A DNA stretch of 64,000 nt from an uncultured Geobacteraceae bacterium (GTDB lineage Bacteria > Desulfobacterota > Desulfuromonadia > Geobacterales > Pseudopelobacteraceae), in assembly GCA_903939115.1 (NCBI GenBank), contig CAJAFV010000036.1, positions 62,001 through 126,000 of the forward strand, given 5' to 3'. The notes under the pieces were generated by a model. The model saw only the letters and a list, made by a program, of their open reading frames with translations, did not search any database and was not told where the DNA came from. This document shows, in pieces, positions 21,551 to 30,125 of the stretch (positions within the stretch are counted from its first letter, which is position 1; the number at the start of each line of letters is the position of its first letter). The translations under genes and the position numbers were made by a program.

Positions 21551-21551
21551 G

Positions 21552-21749
21552 ATGGAAAAAACATTGCCAAAAATTGAGATTATCGAGAAGTACTGCAAGG
21601 GGTGTCATATCTGTGTTGAATTCTGCCCTAAAGACGTGCTTGAAATGAAAGGCTTTTACGCCTCTGTCAAAAATCTTGAAGCCTGTATCAAATGTATGCA
21701 GTGTGAACTGCGTTGTCCTGACTTCGCTATTAAAGTCATAACCGAATAA
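21552..21749 (+). CDS. korD: 2-oxoglutarate ferredoxin oxidoreductase, ferredoxin-like delta subunit
   Basis: A 65-residue bis-[4Fe-4S] protein. The first cluster motif is C15-x2-C18-x2-C21-x3-C25-P and the second C45-x2-C48-x2-C51-x3-C55-P. In KorDABC it carries electrons from the TPP/Fe-S core to free ferredoxin. It starts the kor block; korA follows 21 bp on. The short length fits the delta subunit of the 2-oxoacid oxidoreductase family. Confidence 0.92.
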   Translation: MEKTLPKIEIIEKYCKGCHICVEFCPKDVLEMKGFYASVKNLEACIKCMQCELRCPDFAIKVITE

Positions 21750-21770
21750 ATTTACAGGAGGAAATGAACA

Positions 21771-22904
21771 GTGTCCAAAAAAGTAGCGTTTCTTCAGGGT
21801 AATGAAGCTGCCGCACATGGTGCATTATACGCCGGATGCGATTTCTTTGCAGGTTACCCGATTACCCCCTCGACAGAGGTTTCTGAAGTACTGTCAGCGG
21901 AATTACCTAAAACCGGTGGAAAGTTTTTGCAGATGGAAGACGAAATTGCTGCTATGGCTGCAATTCTTGGTGCATCGCTTGCCGGAGCAAAAGTACTTAC
22001 CTCAACTTCAGGTCCTGGTCTTTCTCTGAAGCAGGAACTGATCGGTTACGGCTGTATCGCCGAAATCCCTTGCGTAGTGTATAATGTTATGCGTGGCGGT
22101 CCCTCAACCGGTATGCCCACAGGGCCAAGCCAGTCAGACGTTATGTGCGCAAAATGGGGAACACATGGTGACCATCCCGCCATCTGCCTCGTTCCGGCTT
22201 CCGTTCAGGAAACGTATGAAGAAGTAATTCGTGCCTTCAACCTGTCCGAAAAATATCGTACGCCTGTTATGGTAATGCCTGACGAAATCGTAGCTCATAT
22301 GCGTGAACGTATCGTCTTTCCTGAACCGGGTGAGATTGAAGTTGTTCCACGCAAATCACCGACAGTACCACCTGAAAAGTACAAACCATATGACACCAGC
22401 TTCGGCGATGTGCCGCCTTTGGCTGCCTTTGGTTCCGGTTACAAGTTTCATGTTACCGGCCTCAACAAAATGCAGGATGGCTTCCCTACCACCAAGGCCG
22501 AGATCGTTCAGGCTGAAGAGGAACGTCAGGTACGCAAGGTCGATGCAAACATTGACGATATCGTCACGTTTGAAGAGTATCTGCTTGATGATGCAGATGT
22601 TGTAGTCGTGGCATACGGCTCTACATCCCGTTCGGCGCGGTTTGCGGTCAACATTGCCCGTGAACAGGGCATCAAGGCCGGCATGTTCCGTATCAAAACC
22701 TTCTGGCCTTTCCCTGACAAGCAGATTAAAGCGTTAGCCGGCAAAGTTAAAGGCATAGTAATTCCTGAAATGAATCTGGGAATGTGTTCGCTTGAACTTG
22801 AGCGTTGTGCTCAGGGCAAGACTCCGGTACTCGGAATATTCCGTGTTGACGGTGAGCCGATCAATCCAGACCAGATTCTTGAAAAGATTAAGGAGGTTAA
22901 ATAA
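21771..22904 (+). CDS. korA: 2-oxoglutarate:ferredoxin oxidoreductase, alpha subunit
   Basis: A 377-residue KorA. It oxidises 2-oxoglutarate to succinyl-CoA with reduction of ferredoxin, together with KorB, C and D. Seen: GNEAAAHGALYAGCDFFAGYPITPSTEV (residues 10-37, the pyrimidine-binding PFOR domain start), SGPGLSLKQEL and a C-terminal PFOR-II domain (VVVAYGSTSRSARFAV). The start is a GTG 6 bases after the AGGAGGAAATG stretch; the nearby ATG is out of frame. It lies 2 bp before korB. Confidence 0.93.
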   Translation: MSKKVAFLQGNEAAAHGALYAGCDFFAGYPITPSTEVSEVLSAELPKTGGKFLQMEDEIAAMAAILGASLAGAKVLTSTSGPGLSLKQELIGYGCIAEIPCVVYNVMRGGPSTGMPTGPSQSDVMCAKWGTHGDHPAICLVPASVQETYEEVIRAFNLSEKYRTPVMVMPDEIVAHMRERIVFPEPGEIEVVPRKSPTVPPEKYKPYDTSFGDVPPLAAFGSGYKFHVTGLNKMQDGFPTTKAEIVQAEEERQVRKVDANIDDIVTFEEYLLDDADVVVVAYGSTSRSARFAVNIAREQGIKAGMFRIKTFWPFPDKQIKALAGKVKGIVIPEMNLGMCSLELERCAQGKTPVLGIFRVDGEPINPDQILEKIKEVK

Positions 22905-22906
22905 CC

Positions 22907-23728
22907 ATGGCATTTGATTATGATAAATGGATTCGTCCCGGTAAATTGCCTCATATCTGGTGCCCTGGTTGCGGCCACGGTATCGTTATGAAGGGTCTTA
23001 TCCGTGCGATGGAAACGCTGCAACTCAAAAAAGAGGAGACGGCAGTTGTCTCCGGTATCGGTTGTGCTTCACGTCTTCCCGGTTATATTGATTGCTGTAC
23101 TCTGCATACGGCCCATGGTCGTGCTGCTGCATTTGCAACCGGCGTAAAAATGGCCAGACCGGAAATGAATGTTATTCTGGTTGGCGGCGATGGCGATGGA
23201 ACTGCAATCGGCGGTAACCACTTCATCCATGCCTGTCGTCGTAACATCGACATGACCTACATCATCATGAACAACTACATCTACGGAATGACCGGTGGAC
23301 AGTTCTCACCGTGTACACCGACAGGCCACAAGGCGTCCACTACACCATACGGCAACCCTGATCCAGGCTTTGATATTGCCAAACTGGCTATCGGTGCCGG
23401 TGCTACTTTCGTTGCCCGTGGTACTGCGTTCCATGCCAACCAGATTGACAAGCTTATTGTAGAAGCTATTCAGCACAAAGGCTTCTCGGTTGTTGAAATC
23501 CTTGATGACTGCCCGACAACCTACGGTCGACGCAACAAGTTCAAGTCGGTTATCGAAATGATGAATCGTCTGAAAGAGGTCGCGGTGCCGGTTAAAGCAG
23601 CAGAGAAAATGACTGCGGAACAACTACAGGGTAAGGTTCTGACTGGCGTTCTCTATAAGGACGAAACCAAACCTGAGTATACTGTCGAGTACGCCAAAGT
23701 TATCGAGCGTGCCAAGGCTTCCAAGTAA
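22907..23728 (+). CDS. korB: 2-oxoglutarate:ferredoxin oxidoreductase, beta subunit (TPP-binding)
   Basis: A 273-residue beta subunit. N-terminal HIWCPGCGHGIVMKGL holds conserved cysteines, GIGCASRLPGY the third, and the TPP/Mg site GGDGDGTAIGGNH through NNYIYGMTGGQ is intact. It binds thiamine diphosphate and one Fe-S cluster. It is placed between korA (2 bp) and korC (28 bp) and is typical of the 2-oxoglutarate rather than pyruvate branch. Confidence 0.94.
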   Translation: MAFDYDKWIRPGKLPHIWCPGCGHGIVMKGLIRAMETLQLKKEETAVVSGIGCASRLPGYIDCCTLHTAHGRAAAFATGVKMARPEMNVILVGGDGDGTAIGGNHFIHACRRNIDMTYIIMNNYIYGMTGGQFSPCTPTGHKASTTPYGNPDPGFDIAKLAIGAGATFVARGTAFHANQIDKLIVEAIQHKGFSVVEILDDCPTTYGRRNKFKSVIEMMNRLKEVAVPVKAAEKMTAEQLQGKVLTGVLYKDETKPEYTVEYAKVIERAKASK

Positions 23729-23756
23729 CAATTACAGGAAAAGGAGCGATATATTC

Positions 23757-24308
23757 ATGTCAAGATATGAACTCAGGTTTTCCGGTTCAGGTGGGCAGGG
23801 TCTGATCACCGCCGGAATTATTATGGCTAAAGCCGCTTCGATTTATGAAGGGAAGCAGGCCGTTCAGTCGCAAAGTTATGGTCCAGAAGCACGTGGTGGT
23901 TCATCAAAATCGGAAGTAATCATTTCTGATGGTCCAATTGATTATCCGAAGGCTACAGCTGTGGATGCTCTTCTGGCCATGACTCAGGAAGCGTGTGACA
24001 AGTATACGCATGACCTGAAAGAGGGTGGTATTCTTCTGGTTGATTCAGATCTTGTTAAAAAGCTTCCGACAGAAGGAAACTTCAGGATCATTTCTTTCCC
24101 GATCATTAATACTGCTAAAAACGATGTTGGTCGTGAGATCGTCGCTAACATCGTTGCCCTTGGGGCGATGGTTGCGTTATCCGGTCAGGTAAGTCGTGAA
24201 AATGCTGAAAAAGCAGTTCTCTCAAGTGTCCCGGAGGCATTTATTGAACTGAACAGGAAAGCATTCAGCATCGGTTATGAAAAGGCTCTGGCTGCCAGCG
24301 CCCAATAA
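23757..24308 (+). CDS. korC: 2-oxoglutarate:ferredoxin oxidoreductase, gamma subunit
   Basis: A 183-residue gamma subunit with the family pattern FSGSGGQGLITAGIIMAKAA near the N-terminus and SYGPEARGGSSKSEVIIS after it. The ATG at 23757 has an AAAGGAG ribosome site; earlier in-frame starts would run into korB. It is the last gene of the TCA block and is followed by an intrinsic terminator. Confidence 0.93.
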   Translation: MSRYELRFSGSGGQGLITAGIIMAKAASIYEGKQAVQSQSYGPEARGGSSKSEVIISDGPIDYPKATAVDALLAMTQEACDKYTHDLKEGGILLVDSDLVKKLPTEGNFRIISFPIINTAKNDVGREIVANIVALGAMVALSGQVSRENAEKAVLSSVPEAFIELNRKAFSIGYEKALAASAQ

Positions 24309-24333
24309 AATAGCTTGCATGCTGTTTTTCGAG

Positions 24334-24361
24334 AGGCCCGGTGTACATCATCGGGCCTTTC
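24334..24361 (+). terminator. Intrinsic terminator after korC
   Basis: AGGCCCG and CGGGCCT form a perfect 7-bp stem with an 11-base loop, followed by a T-rich stretch. It ends the icd-mdh-kor transcript. Confidence 0.75.
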
Positions 24362-24486
24362 GTGTTTATTCGGTGAATTGTTTTTCGTTCGTTCTTGCCG
24401 ATATCGGTGAAGTAATGATATAAGTGCAGATCGTGAACAGTTCATGTTGAGCACGGCGCAGATCTGACAGTACAAAGGAATCACAC

Positions 24487-24534
24487 ATGTATCAATTTAT
24501 GACCATTACAGCAGATTCGGACAAGCATCTATGA
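24487..24534 (+). CDS. Possible 15-codon leader peptide of the RIO kinase
   Basis: An ATG 7 bases after AAAGGA opens a 15-codon frame (MYQFMTITADSDKHL) whose stop TGA overlaps the ATG of the kinase (ATGA). The kinase ATG itself has no ribosome site, so its translation may depend on ribosomes ending here. No role is known. Confidence 0.4.
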   Translation: MYQFMTITADSDKHL

Positions 24535-25379
24535 AAACTCCGGAATGTTTTGAAATACTTGTTCGTAACGGTTTAGTGGATGAAGTTGTATCCCGTTTGA
24601 TGAGCGGTAAAGAGGCCGATGTTTATGTCGTTCTGTCAAAGGGTGAGCTCTGCTGTGCAAAGGTGTATAAAGATGTTCGCACCCGTAGCTTCAGTCAGAT
24701 GGCACAGTATCAGGAGGGGCGCAAGGGTCGTAACAGTCGCCAGGCCCGCGCAATGCAGAAAAGCACCAAATACGGGCGCAAGGAAACTGAGGAGGCCTGG
24801 AAAAATGCCGAGGTAGATGCGCTGCGAACGTTGGCGGATGCTGGCGTGCGGGTTCCAGAGGTGTATGACTACGCTGATGGCATTCTGTTGATGGAATTCG
24901 TGACAGATGCCGACGGGAATGCTGCTCCCCGCCTCAATGACATCCGGTTGACAGCGGTGAAGGCGCGCGAATATCATTATCAGTTGATCAAGAATATTGT
25001 TGTCATGCTCTGTGCCGGAATTATCCATGGCGACCTGTCCGAGTACAATGTCCTTGTTGATCATGCCGGTCTGGTAATAATTGACCTGCCTCAGGCGGTG
25101 AATGCTTCGGAAAATAACAACGCCCGCAGTATGCTAGAACGGGATGTTGCAAATATAACCGCCTATTTTGGGCGCTTTGCTCCTGAATTGCTGTCAACAG
25201 ATTTCGGGCGTGAAATCTGGAAGCTGTATGCCGGGGGCAAACTCAGCCCTACCTCCGAACTGACCGGACTTTTTGAGCAGAGCGATGTTCCGGCCGATGT
25301 GAAAGGAGTCATGCGCGAAATTGACTATGCCCGGATTTTACACGAACGCACATTGCTCAGAGCGGCACAATCCGCGTGA
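24531..25379 (+). CDS. RIO1-like serine/threonine protein kinase
   Basis: A 282-residue bacterial RIO kinase. Glycine-loop substitute SGKEADVYVV (25-34), ATP-binding Lys44 in CCAKVYK, catalytic loop HGDLSEYN with Asp168 and Asn173, and metal-binding Asp185 in IIDLPQ are all present, so it should be active. Archaeal and eukaryotic RIO1 act in ribosome maturation; the bacterial group's substrates are not established. The 50 or so residues from 50 to 95 are very basic. It has no ribosome site of its own and overlaps a short leader frame. Confidence 0.85.
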   Translation: MKTPECFEILVRNGLVDEVVSRLMSGKEADVYVVLSKGELCCAKVYKDVRTRSFSQMAQYQEGRKGRNSRQARAMQKSTKYGRKETEEAWKNAEVDALRTLADAGVRVPEVYDYADGILLMEFVTDADGNAAPRLNDIRLTAVKAREYHYQLIKNIVVMLCAGIIHGDLSEYNVLVDHAGLVIIDLPQAVNASENNNARSMLERDVANITAYFGRFAPELLSTDFGREIWKLYAGGKLSPTSELTGLFEQSDVPADVKGVMREIDYARILHERTLLRAAQSA

Positions 25380-25386
25380 GTAACTG

Positions 25387-26280
25387 GTGAGCAGTTCCAT
25401 GCCGAGCTACGTTGAACCACTCTTTCGTCCTCCCAGCGAAGCAAACAGCCTGATATTCCAAATTACGGTCGGTTGCTCTCAAAATCAATGCTGTTTCTGC
25501 GGAATGTATAAGAGTAAAACATTTCATGTTCGCCCGCTTCAGGACATTCTGGATGAAATATCCGGTATCCCCTCTGGGTACCTCTCCCGTATTGACCGGA
25601 TTTTTCTGGCTGATGGCGATGCGTTGGTGTATCCGTTTGAGGATCTTCGCACTATTCTGGATGCCCTGGCGGCAACCTTTCCCGGCCTGACACGAGTTTC
25701 CTCCTATGCTTCTCCCAACAGTCTCACCACAAAAAATGCTGAGCAGTTGCGTGAATTGCGTTCAAAACGACTAAAGATTCTCTATTTTGGCTTGGAGTCT
25801 GGCGATGATGCCACACTTCTGACGATTAATAAGGGCTTTACGTCAGCCCGGATGGCTGAGTTGGCACTGATGGCCCGTGCAGCAGGCATGAAGCTTTCTG
25901 TAACGGCGATTCTCGGATTGGCCGGACGTGAGCTAAGTCTGCAGCATGCGCGGGCAACTGCTGAGTGGATAAACCTCGTCAATCCGGAATACTTCTCTTT
26001 GCTGACGATGTTTCATCGCCATAACGATGAATTTATTCGCACTCTCACGCAATGCACCCACCGGGAACTAATGCTGGAGACACGGGAAATGCTGCTGCAT
26101 CTCCATCCCGTCAAAACCATTCTCCGCTCCAATCATGTATCAAATTTCCTCAACCTTTCCGGCAGCTATCCTAAGGATCGCACCCGGTTAATCACTGATA
26201 TGGATATCGCCCTCACGCACGCGGCGCTCAGTGCCGGTTTTTTGGATGATGTACCTTCATATCAGGAGGAGTACTATTGA
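25387..26280 (+). CDS. Radical SAM protein
   Basis: A 297-residue radical SAM enzyme. The [4Fe-4S] motif is C30-x4-C35-x2-C38 in GCSQNQCCFCGMYKSKTF, the spacing of the 'CSxNxCxFC' subgroup; C36 is an extra cysteine. FLADGDALVY and FGLESGDDATLLTINKG match the SAM-binding and Elp3-like core. Substrate unknown. It lies 7 bp after the RIO kinase in the same direction. The start may be the GTG at 25387 or the ATG at 25399; neither has a clear ribosome site. Confidence 0.82.
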   Translation: MSSSMPSYVEPLFRPPSEANSLIFQITVGCSQNQCCFCGMYKSKTFHVRPLQDILDEISGIPSGYLSRIDRIFLADGDALVYPFEDLRTILDALAATFPGLTRVSSYASPNSLTTKNAEQLRELRSKRLKILYFGLESGDDATLLTINKGFTSARMAELALMARAAGMKLSVTAILGLAGRELSLQHARATAEWINLVNPEYFSLLTMFHRHNDEFIRTLTQCTHRELMLETREMLLHLHPVKTILRSNHVSNFLNLSGSYPKDRTRLITDMDIALTHAALSAGFLDDVPSYQEEYY

Positions 26281-26327
26281 GTTAACCTCTTTTACCTTGC
26301 CGTAATCCCTTTGGAAATGTTATTTTG

Positions 26328-26360
26328 CCTCCGCTTTGAATCATCTGCGGAGGTTTTTTT
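26328..26360 (+). promoter_or_regulatory. Terminator-like hairpin that contains the aroC ribosome site
   Basis: CCTCCGC (26328-26334) pairs with GCGGAGG (26347-26353), 12-base loop, followed by seven Ts and then directly the aroC ATG at 26361. The 3' arm holds GGAGG, the only ribosome site of aroC, 7 bases before the ATG. The element may be the terminator of the preceding genes, an attenuator, or a switch that hides the ribosome site. Confidence 0.6.
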
Positions 26361-27521
26361 ATGAGTATATTTCGTTATCTGACGGCTGGAGAGTCTCACG
26401 GACCTCAGTTGAGTACAATTATCGAAGGGCTGCCGGCCGGGATGCGTCTCTCTGTTGAAACAGTTAATGATGACCTGGCACTGCGACAGTTGGGATATGG
26501 TCGTGGTGACCGGATGAAAATAGAAAAGGATACCGCTCAAATCCTTTCGGGTGTGCGTTGGGGAGAAACGATCGGATCGCCGGTGACTCTGGTAATCAGG
26601 AATCGTGATTGGGAGAACTGGTGCGAAAAAATGTCATCTCTTCCCGAATTTCGTGATGATGCCAGTGCTGTGACCCGTCCTCGTCCCGGACATGCCGATT
26701 TATCCGGTGCGATGAAATACCACCACACTGATGTACGCAACGTCCTTGAACGCTCCAGTGGTCGTGAAACTGCGGCACGCGTCGCCGTTGGCGGTGTGGC
26801 AAAAGCGCTGCTGGCTGAGTTCGGCATTAAAGTGGGTGGCTATGTCACTGAACTTGGCGGCATCAGCGCTACTACTCCTGATGAGCCGTTCGAAGACCTG
26901 TGGCTCACGGCGGCCGGTTCTGAAACTTCGTGCTGTGATCCGATAGCTGAACTTGATATGAAGCGTGTTATTGATGCCGCTCAGTCTGGTGGGGATACGT
27001 TGGGAGGTGTTGTCGAGGTTCAGGTAATCGGCGTCCCGCCAGGACTTGGCAGTTACGTGCAGTGGGACAGGAAACTGGATGCACGGTTGGCTATGGCTTT
27101 GATGAGCGTGCAGGCAATCAAGGGGGTTGAAGTCGGTATCGGTTTTGAAGCCTCCCGCAGGCCTGGTTCACGGGTGCATGACGAAATCTTCTATAAGGAC
27201 GGCTATTACCGCGCCAGCAATAATGCCGGTGGTATTGAGGGTGGCATGTCAAATGGTGAGCCGATTGTCGTGCGGGCCGCCATGAAGCCGATTCCTACGC
27301 TCTATTCGCCGTTGCGTTCGGTTGACATGGTTACCCATGAACCTTTTGAGGCGACTGTCGAACGTTCAGATACCTGTGCCGTGCCAGCCGCGTTGGTAGT
27401 TGCCAAGGCGGTAGTGGCAATCGAAATTGCCAACGCCCTGCTGGAAAAATTTGGTGGCGACTCTATCGTTGAAATTCGCCGCAACCTTGAAGGCTACCGC
27501 GAGCAGATACGAAATGCCTGA
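26361..27521 (+). CDS. aroC: Chorismate synthase
   Basis: A 386-residue FMN-dependent enzyme making chorismate from EPSP, the last shikimate-pathway step. Signatures seen: GESHGPQL at 12-19, [35 protein letters not shown] in pieces around residues 111-145, and [16 protein letters not shown]. The length is normal. Its ribosome site lies in a terminator-like hairpin. Next come a shikimate kinase relic, aroB and aroQ, so most of the local genes serve chorismate supply. Confidence 0.96.
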   Translation: MSIFRYLTAGESHGPQLSTIIEGLPAGMRLSVETVNDDLALRQLGYGRGDRMKIEKDTAQILSGVRWGETIGSPVTLVIRNRDWENWCEKMSSLPEFRDDASAVTRPRPGHADLSGAMKYHHTDVRNVLERSSGRETAARVAVGGVAKALLAEFGIKVGGYVTELGGISATTPDEPFEDLWLTAAGSETSCCDPIAELDMKRVIDAAQSGGDTLGGVVEVQVIGVPPGLGSYVQWDRKLDARLAMALMSVQAIKGVEVGIGFEASRRPGSRVHDEIFYKDGYYRASNNAGGIEGGMSNGEPIVVRAAMKPIPTLYSPLRSVDMVTHEPFEATVERSDTCAVPAALVVAKAVVAIEIANALLEKFGGDSIVEIRRNLEGYREQIRNA

Positions 27522-27526
27522 AAAAA

Positions 27527-27676
27527 ATGCCGATCCTGTCCGGTTTTATGGGGAGCGGCGTATCATTAAGCGATCGTGAACAATTTTATGCTGATGCTGA
27601 TATTAGAATTGACACGGATGGGAAATCCGTGGAAGATGTCGGAGCTGATTCTGTGCCGTTTGAAGGGGTTTTCTGA
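27527..27676 (+). pseudogene. aroK: Probable relic of shikimate kinase (aroK)
   Basis: A 49-codon open frame fills the space between aroC and aroB exactly, ending one base before the aroB GTG. It begins MPILSGFMGSG, which resembles the start of AroK (ILTGFMGTGKS), and then reads ADADIRIDTDGKSVEDVG, resembling the AroK 'DTD..IE...G.SI' region. The P-loop Lys-Ser/Thr is missing (GSGVSLSD) and roughly 120 C-terminal residues are absent, so kinase activity is not possible. aroK stands at this place beside aroB in many bacteria. Part of the similarity is short, so chance cannot be excluded. Confidence 0.5.
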
Positions 27677-28756
27677 GTGAAAGTGCTGAACGTAAATCTT
27701 GCCGAAAGCAGTTATGATATTGTCATTGGACATGGCGTTCTTGATACACTTGGCGAGAGGTGCCGCGCCGTTGGACTGAAGGGCATGGCCGCCGTTATCA
27801 CAAATCCGACTGTTGCTGCGCTGTATGCTGCACAAGTAATAAAAACTCTGGAGAACTCAGGGTATACTGTTGCGCAGATAGAAATGCCGGATGGTGAAGA
27901 GTATAAGAACAGTTCCACATTGAATCAGATTTATGATGATCTTCTTGCTGCAGGTGTTGATCGCAGCTCTTTTGTGGTAGCGCTTGGCGGTGGTGTCGTG
28001 GGAGACGTCGCCGGTTATGCCGCCGCTACCTGGCTGAGAGGCATCCCTTTTGTCCAGGTGCCGACCACGCTGTTAGCTCAGGTGGACAGCAGTGTCGGCG
28101 GCAAGACCGGCATTGATCACCCCAAGGGTAAAAATCTGATCGGCGCTTTTTATCAACCCAAATTGGTACTGATTGATGTTGACACTCTGGCAACTCTTGA
28201 TCAGCGCCAGTTCCGTGCCGGTCTTGGTGAAGTTATAAAATACGGAGTGGCTGTAGACCTTCCTTTTTTTGAATATATAGAAGCTAACATCGTCGCAGTT
28301 CTGGCAATGAATCCGGAGCTCCTGATTGAAATCATCCATCGGTGCTGTCAATTAAAGGCTCAGGTGGTTGAGCTGGACGAAAAAGAAGCCGGTTTGCGTG
28401 CCATTCTCAACTATGGTCACACTCTTGGACACGCATTTGAATCTATTTCTGATTACCGGGGTTTGGTGCATGGCGAGGCGGTTGCAATTGGAATGGTACT
28501 GGCCGCAAAGGTTTCGACCGCTTTAGGGTACTGCACTCTGGATGACGTTGGACGGATTTCTGCTTTGCTTACCCGCTGCGGGTTACCGGTTGATATTCCG
28601 CAGTATGACCGTCAGCAACTTTTACATGCAATTGCCGCCGATAAAAAATCCAAAAGTGGCAGTATTACTTTTATTTGTAATCAGGGCATCGGCACGTATG
28701 CCATGTCGCAGCATACTCCTGAGGAACTGCTCATTCTGAGCGGGTTGGAGGCGTGA
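27677..28756 (+). CDS. aroB: 3-dehydroquinate synthase
   Basis: A 359-residue NAD- and metal-dependent enzyme turning DAHP into 3-dehydroquinate. Seen: the NAD/substrate loop ALGGGVVGDVAGYAAATWLRG near 95-115, PTTLLAQVDSSVGGKTGID, and metal-ligand His in NYGHTLGHAFE and VHGEAVAIGM. The start is GTG directly after the relic's stop, so the upstream frame still leads ribosomes into aroB. Its end overlaps the region of the next gene's ribosome site. Confidence 0.95.
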   Translation: MKVLNVNLAESSYDIVIGHGVLDTLGERCRAVGLKGMAAVITNPTVAALYAAQVIKTLENSGYTVAQIEMPDGEEYKNSSTLNQIYDDLLAAGVDRSSFVVALGGGVVGDVAGYAAATWLRGIPFVQVPTTLLAQVDSSVGGKTGIDHPKGKNLIGAFYQPKLVLIDVDTLATLDQRQFRAGLGEVIKYGVAVDLPFFEYIEANIVAVLAMNPELLIEIIHRCCQLKAQVVELDEKEAGLRAILNYGHTLGHAFESISDYRGLVHGEAVAIGMVLAAKVSTALGYCTLDDVGRISALLTRCGLPVDIPQYDRQQLLHAIAADKKSKSGSITFICNQGIGTYAMSQHTPEELLILSGLEA

Positions 28757-28758
28757 CC

Positions 28759-29772
28759 ATGCAGGATTCAGCTTCATTCTGGACAGCTATAAAAAACCTT
28801 GATGAACAGCTCTCCAAAGCACCGGACTCATTCTGTTTTGCCCGCCTGTCATCCGTCTACCTTAAGGCTGGCCTGATTGACGACGCGCTTCATGTGGCGC
28901 GAGAGGGTAGTGCGAAGCATCCCGATTATCTGGCCGGGCAGAGAGCTCTTTCGAAGGCGTGTCATGCCAAAGGTTTAAACGACGAGGCCTTGGCCGCGCT
29001 GCAGCGTATTGTCGTGGGAATCCCCGAGGACATACCCTCACAAAAGCTGCTGGGACGTCTCCTTATTGAGGCGGGTGATCAGGGCTCAGCTATTCAGGTT
29101 TTTCGTATCGCCCTGGAGTTTGCTCCGGACGATGTGGAGTGTCGTCTTCAGCTCGAATCTCTTGAACGATCAGCGGGAACTGTAGAATACGCCTTTATAT
29201 CTGATGATGGCGGTGAAGATAATAAATATGATGAATATGACGAAAATGATGAAAATGATGAAGAGATTATTGAGGACCTTGAAATACTGGATGAGTTTGA
29301 TGAAGATTACTCGGAAACGGAACCTCTGGTACCGGAAACAGCTCACGATCCTCTATCAACCGCCACCCTGGCCGAACTCTATGTTAAACAGGGCTTCATT
29401 AATCAAGCGCTGGAAATTTATCGTACCATTCTGAACGATTATCCGACGGATCAAGCCATTGCAGAGCGGGTAGCTGAGCTTGAGGCCGCTTTAACAGAAT
29501 CTGCAGGGAAACCAGACGATACTGTTGAAGAGGAAGATGATGAAGTACCGGTTTTAAGCACACCCGCTGAAGATTTTTTTCAGGCAACTGCACCGATATT
29601 AGTTCCGGAACCTGATACACTCCCTCTGTTTGAAAGTCATCATGCCTGCACAGACGTTTCCGCGTTTGAGAGTTCCGCTCCGGCAGTGCCGTTGCAGGGG
29701 ATAGCGGACAATGCGCGTGCTACTCTTGACGGGTGGCTTGAAAATATCAGGAGGATTAAGTCATGTCGCTAA
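28759..29772 (+). CDS. TPR-repeat protein with acidic linker
   Basis: A 337-residue cytoplasmic protein without signal peptide. Residues about 20-140 form tetratricopeptide-like repeats (AGLIDDALHVAREGSAKHPDY; AGDQGSAIQVFRIALEFAPDD), and another TPR lies near 200-235 (KQGFINQALEIYRTILNDYP). Between them is a very acidic stretch of Asp/Glu/Asn/Tyr encoded by degenerate GATGAA-type repeats (29205-29320). The C-terminus is also acidic. I chose the ATG at 28759, 7 bases after GGAGG. It overlaps the Roadblock gene by 10 bases, which suggests a two-protein unit. Function unknown. Confidence 0.75.
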   Translation: MQDSASFWTAIKNLDEQLSKAPDSFCFARLSSVYLKAGLIDDALHVAREGSAKHPDYLAGQRALSKACHAKGLNDEALAALQRIVVGIPEDIPSQKLLGRLLIEAGDQGSAIQVFRIALEFAPDDVECRLQLESLERSAGTVEYAFISDDGGEDNKYDEYDENDENDEEIIEDLEILDEFDEDYSETEPLVPETAHDPLSTATLAELYVKQGFINQALEIYRTILNDYPTDQAIAERVAELEAALTESAGKPDDTVEEEDDEVPVLSTPAEDFFQATAPILVPEPDTLPLFESHHACTDVSAFESSAPAVPLQGIADNARATLDGWLENIRRIKSCR

Positions 29773-30125
29773 GAGAGTTACTGAAAACGATTGTCCAGAG
29801 CGTTGACGGATCACTGGCCGCACTGGTTATGGCCTATGATGGTATTCCAATTGACGAGGTAATTGTTGAACAGTCCGAGTTTGATATGCAGCTTTTGTCT
29901 GTTGAGTATGCAACGGTGCTTAAAGAGATCAAGCGTGCGGTTGATGTTATCAAAATGGGTGACCTTGAAGAGGTTTCGATCTCAACCTCCCGAACCTCTG
30001 TTGTCGTCAGGATTTTAAATGATGATCTTTTTTCCGTTCTTATTTTGAGCCGTGACGGAAATATCGGCAAAGGGCGGTATATGCTCAAACTAAAGTCATT
30101 TGAAATACTCCAGGAGCTTTCTTGA
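29763..30125 (+). CDS. Roadblock/LC7 domain protein (MglB-like)
   Basis: A 120-residue single-domain Roadblock/LC7 protein: [26 protein letters not shown] at the N-terminus, then the typical strands [23 protein letters not shown]. Such proteins, for example MglB, dimerise and regulate small Ras-like GTPases in polarity and motility. No small GTPase gene is in view. It overlaps the TPR gene upstream and aroQ downstream (4 bases), so it is made from the aro transcript. Confidence 0.8.
   Translation: MSLRELLKTIVQSVDGSLAALVMAYDGIPIDEVIVEQSEFDMQLLSVEYATVLKEIKRAVDVIKMGDLEEVSISTSRTSVVVRILNDDLFSVLILSRDGNIGKGRYMLKLKSFEILQELS

Noticed and set aside
29205-29320. GATGAA-type repeat as a mobile or CRISPR-like array
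   Set aside because: The recurrence is in frame and codes for an acidic linker; there are no spacers or regular units.
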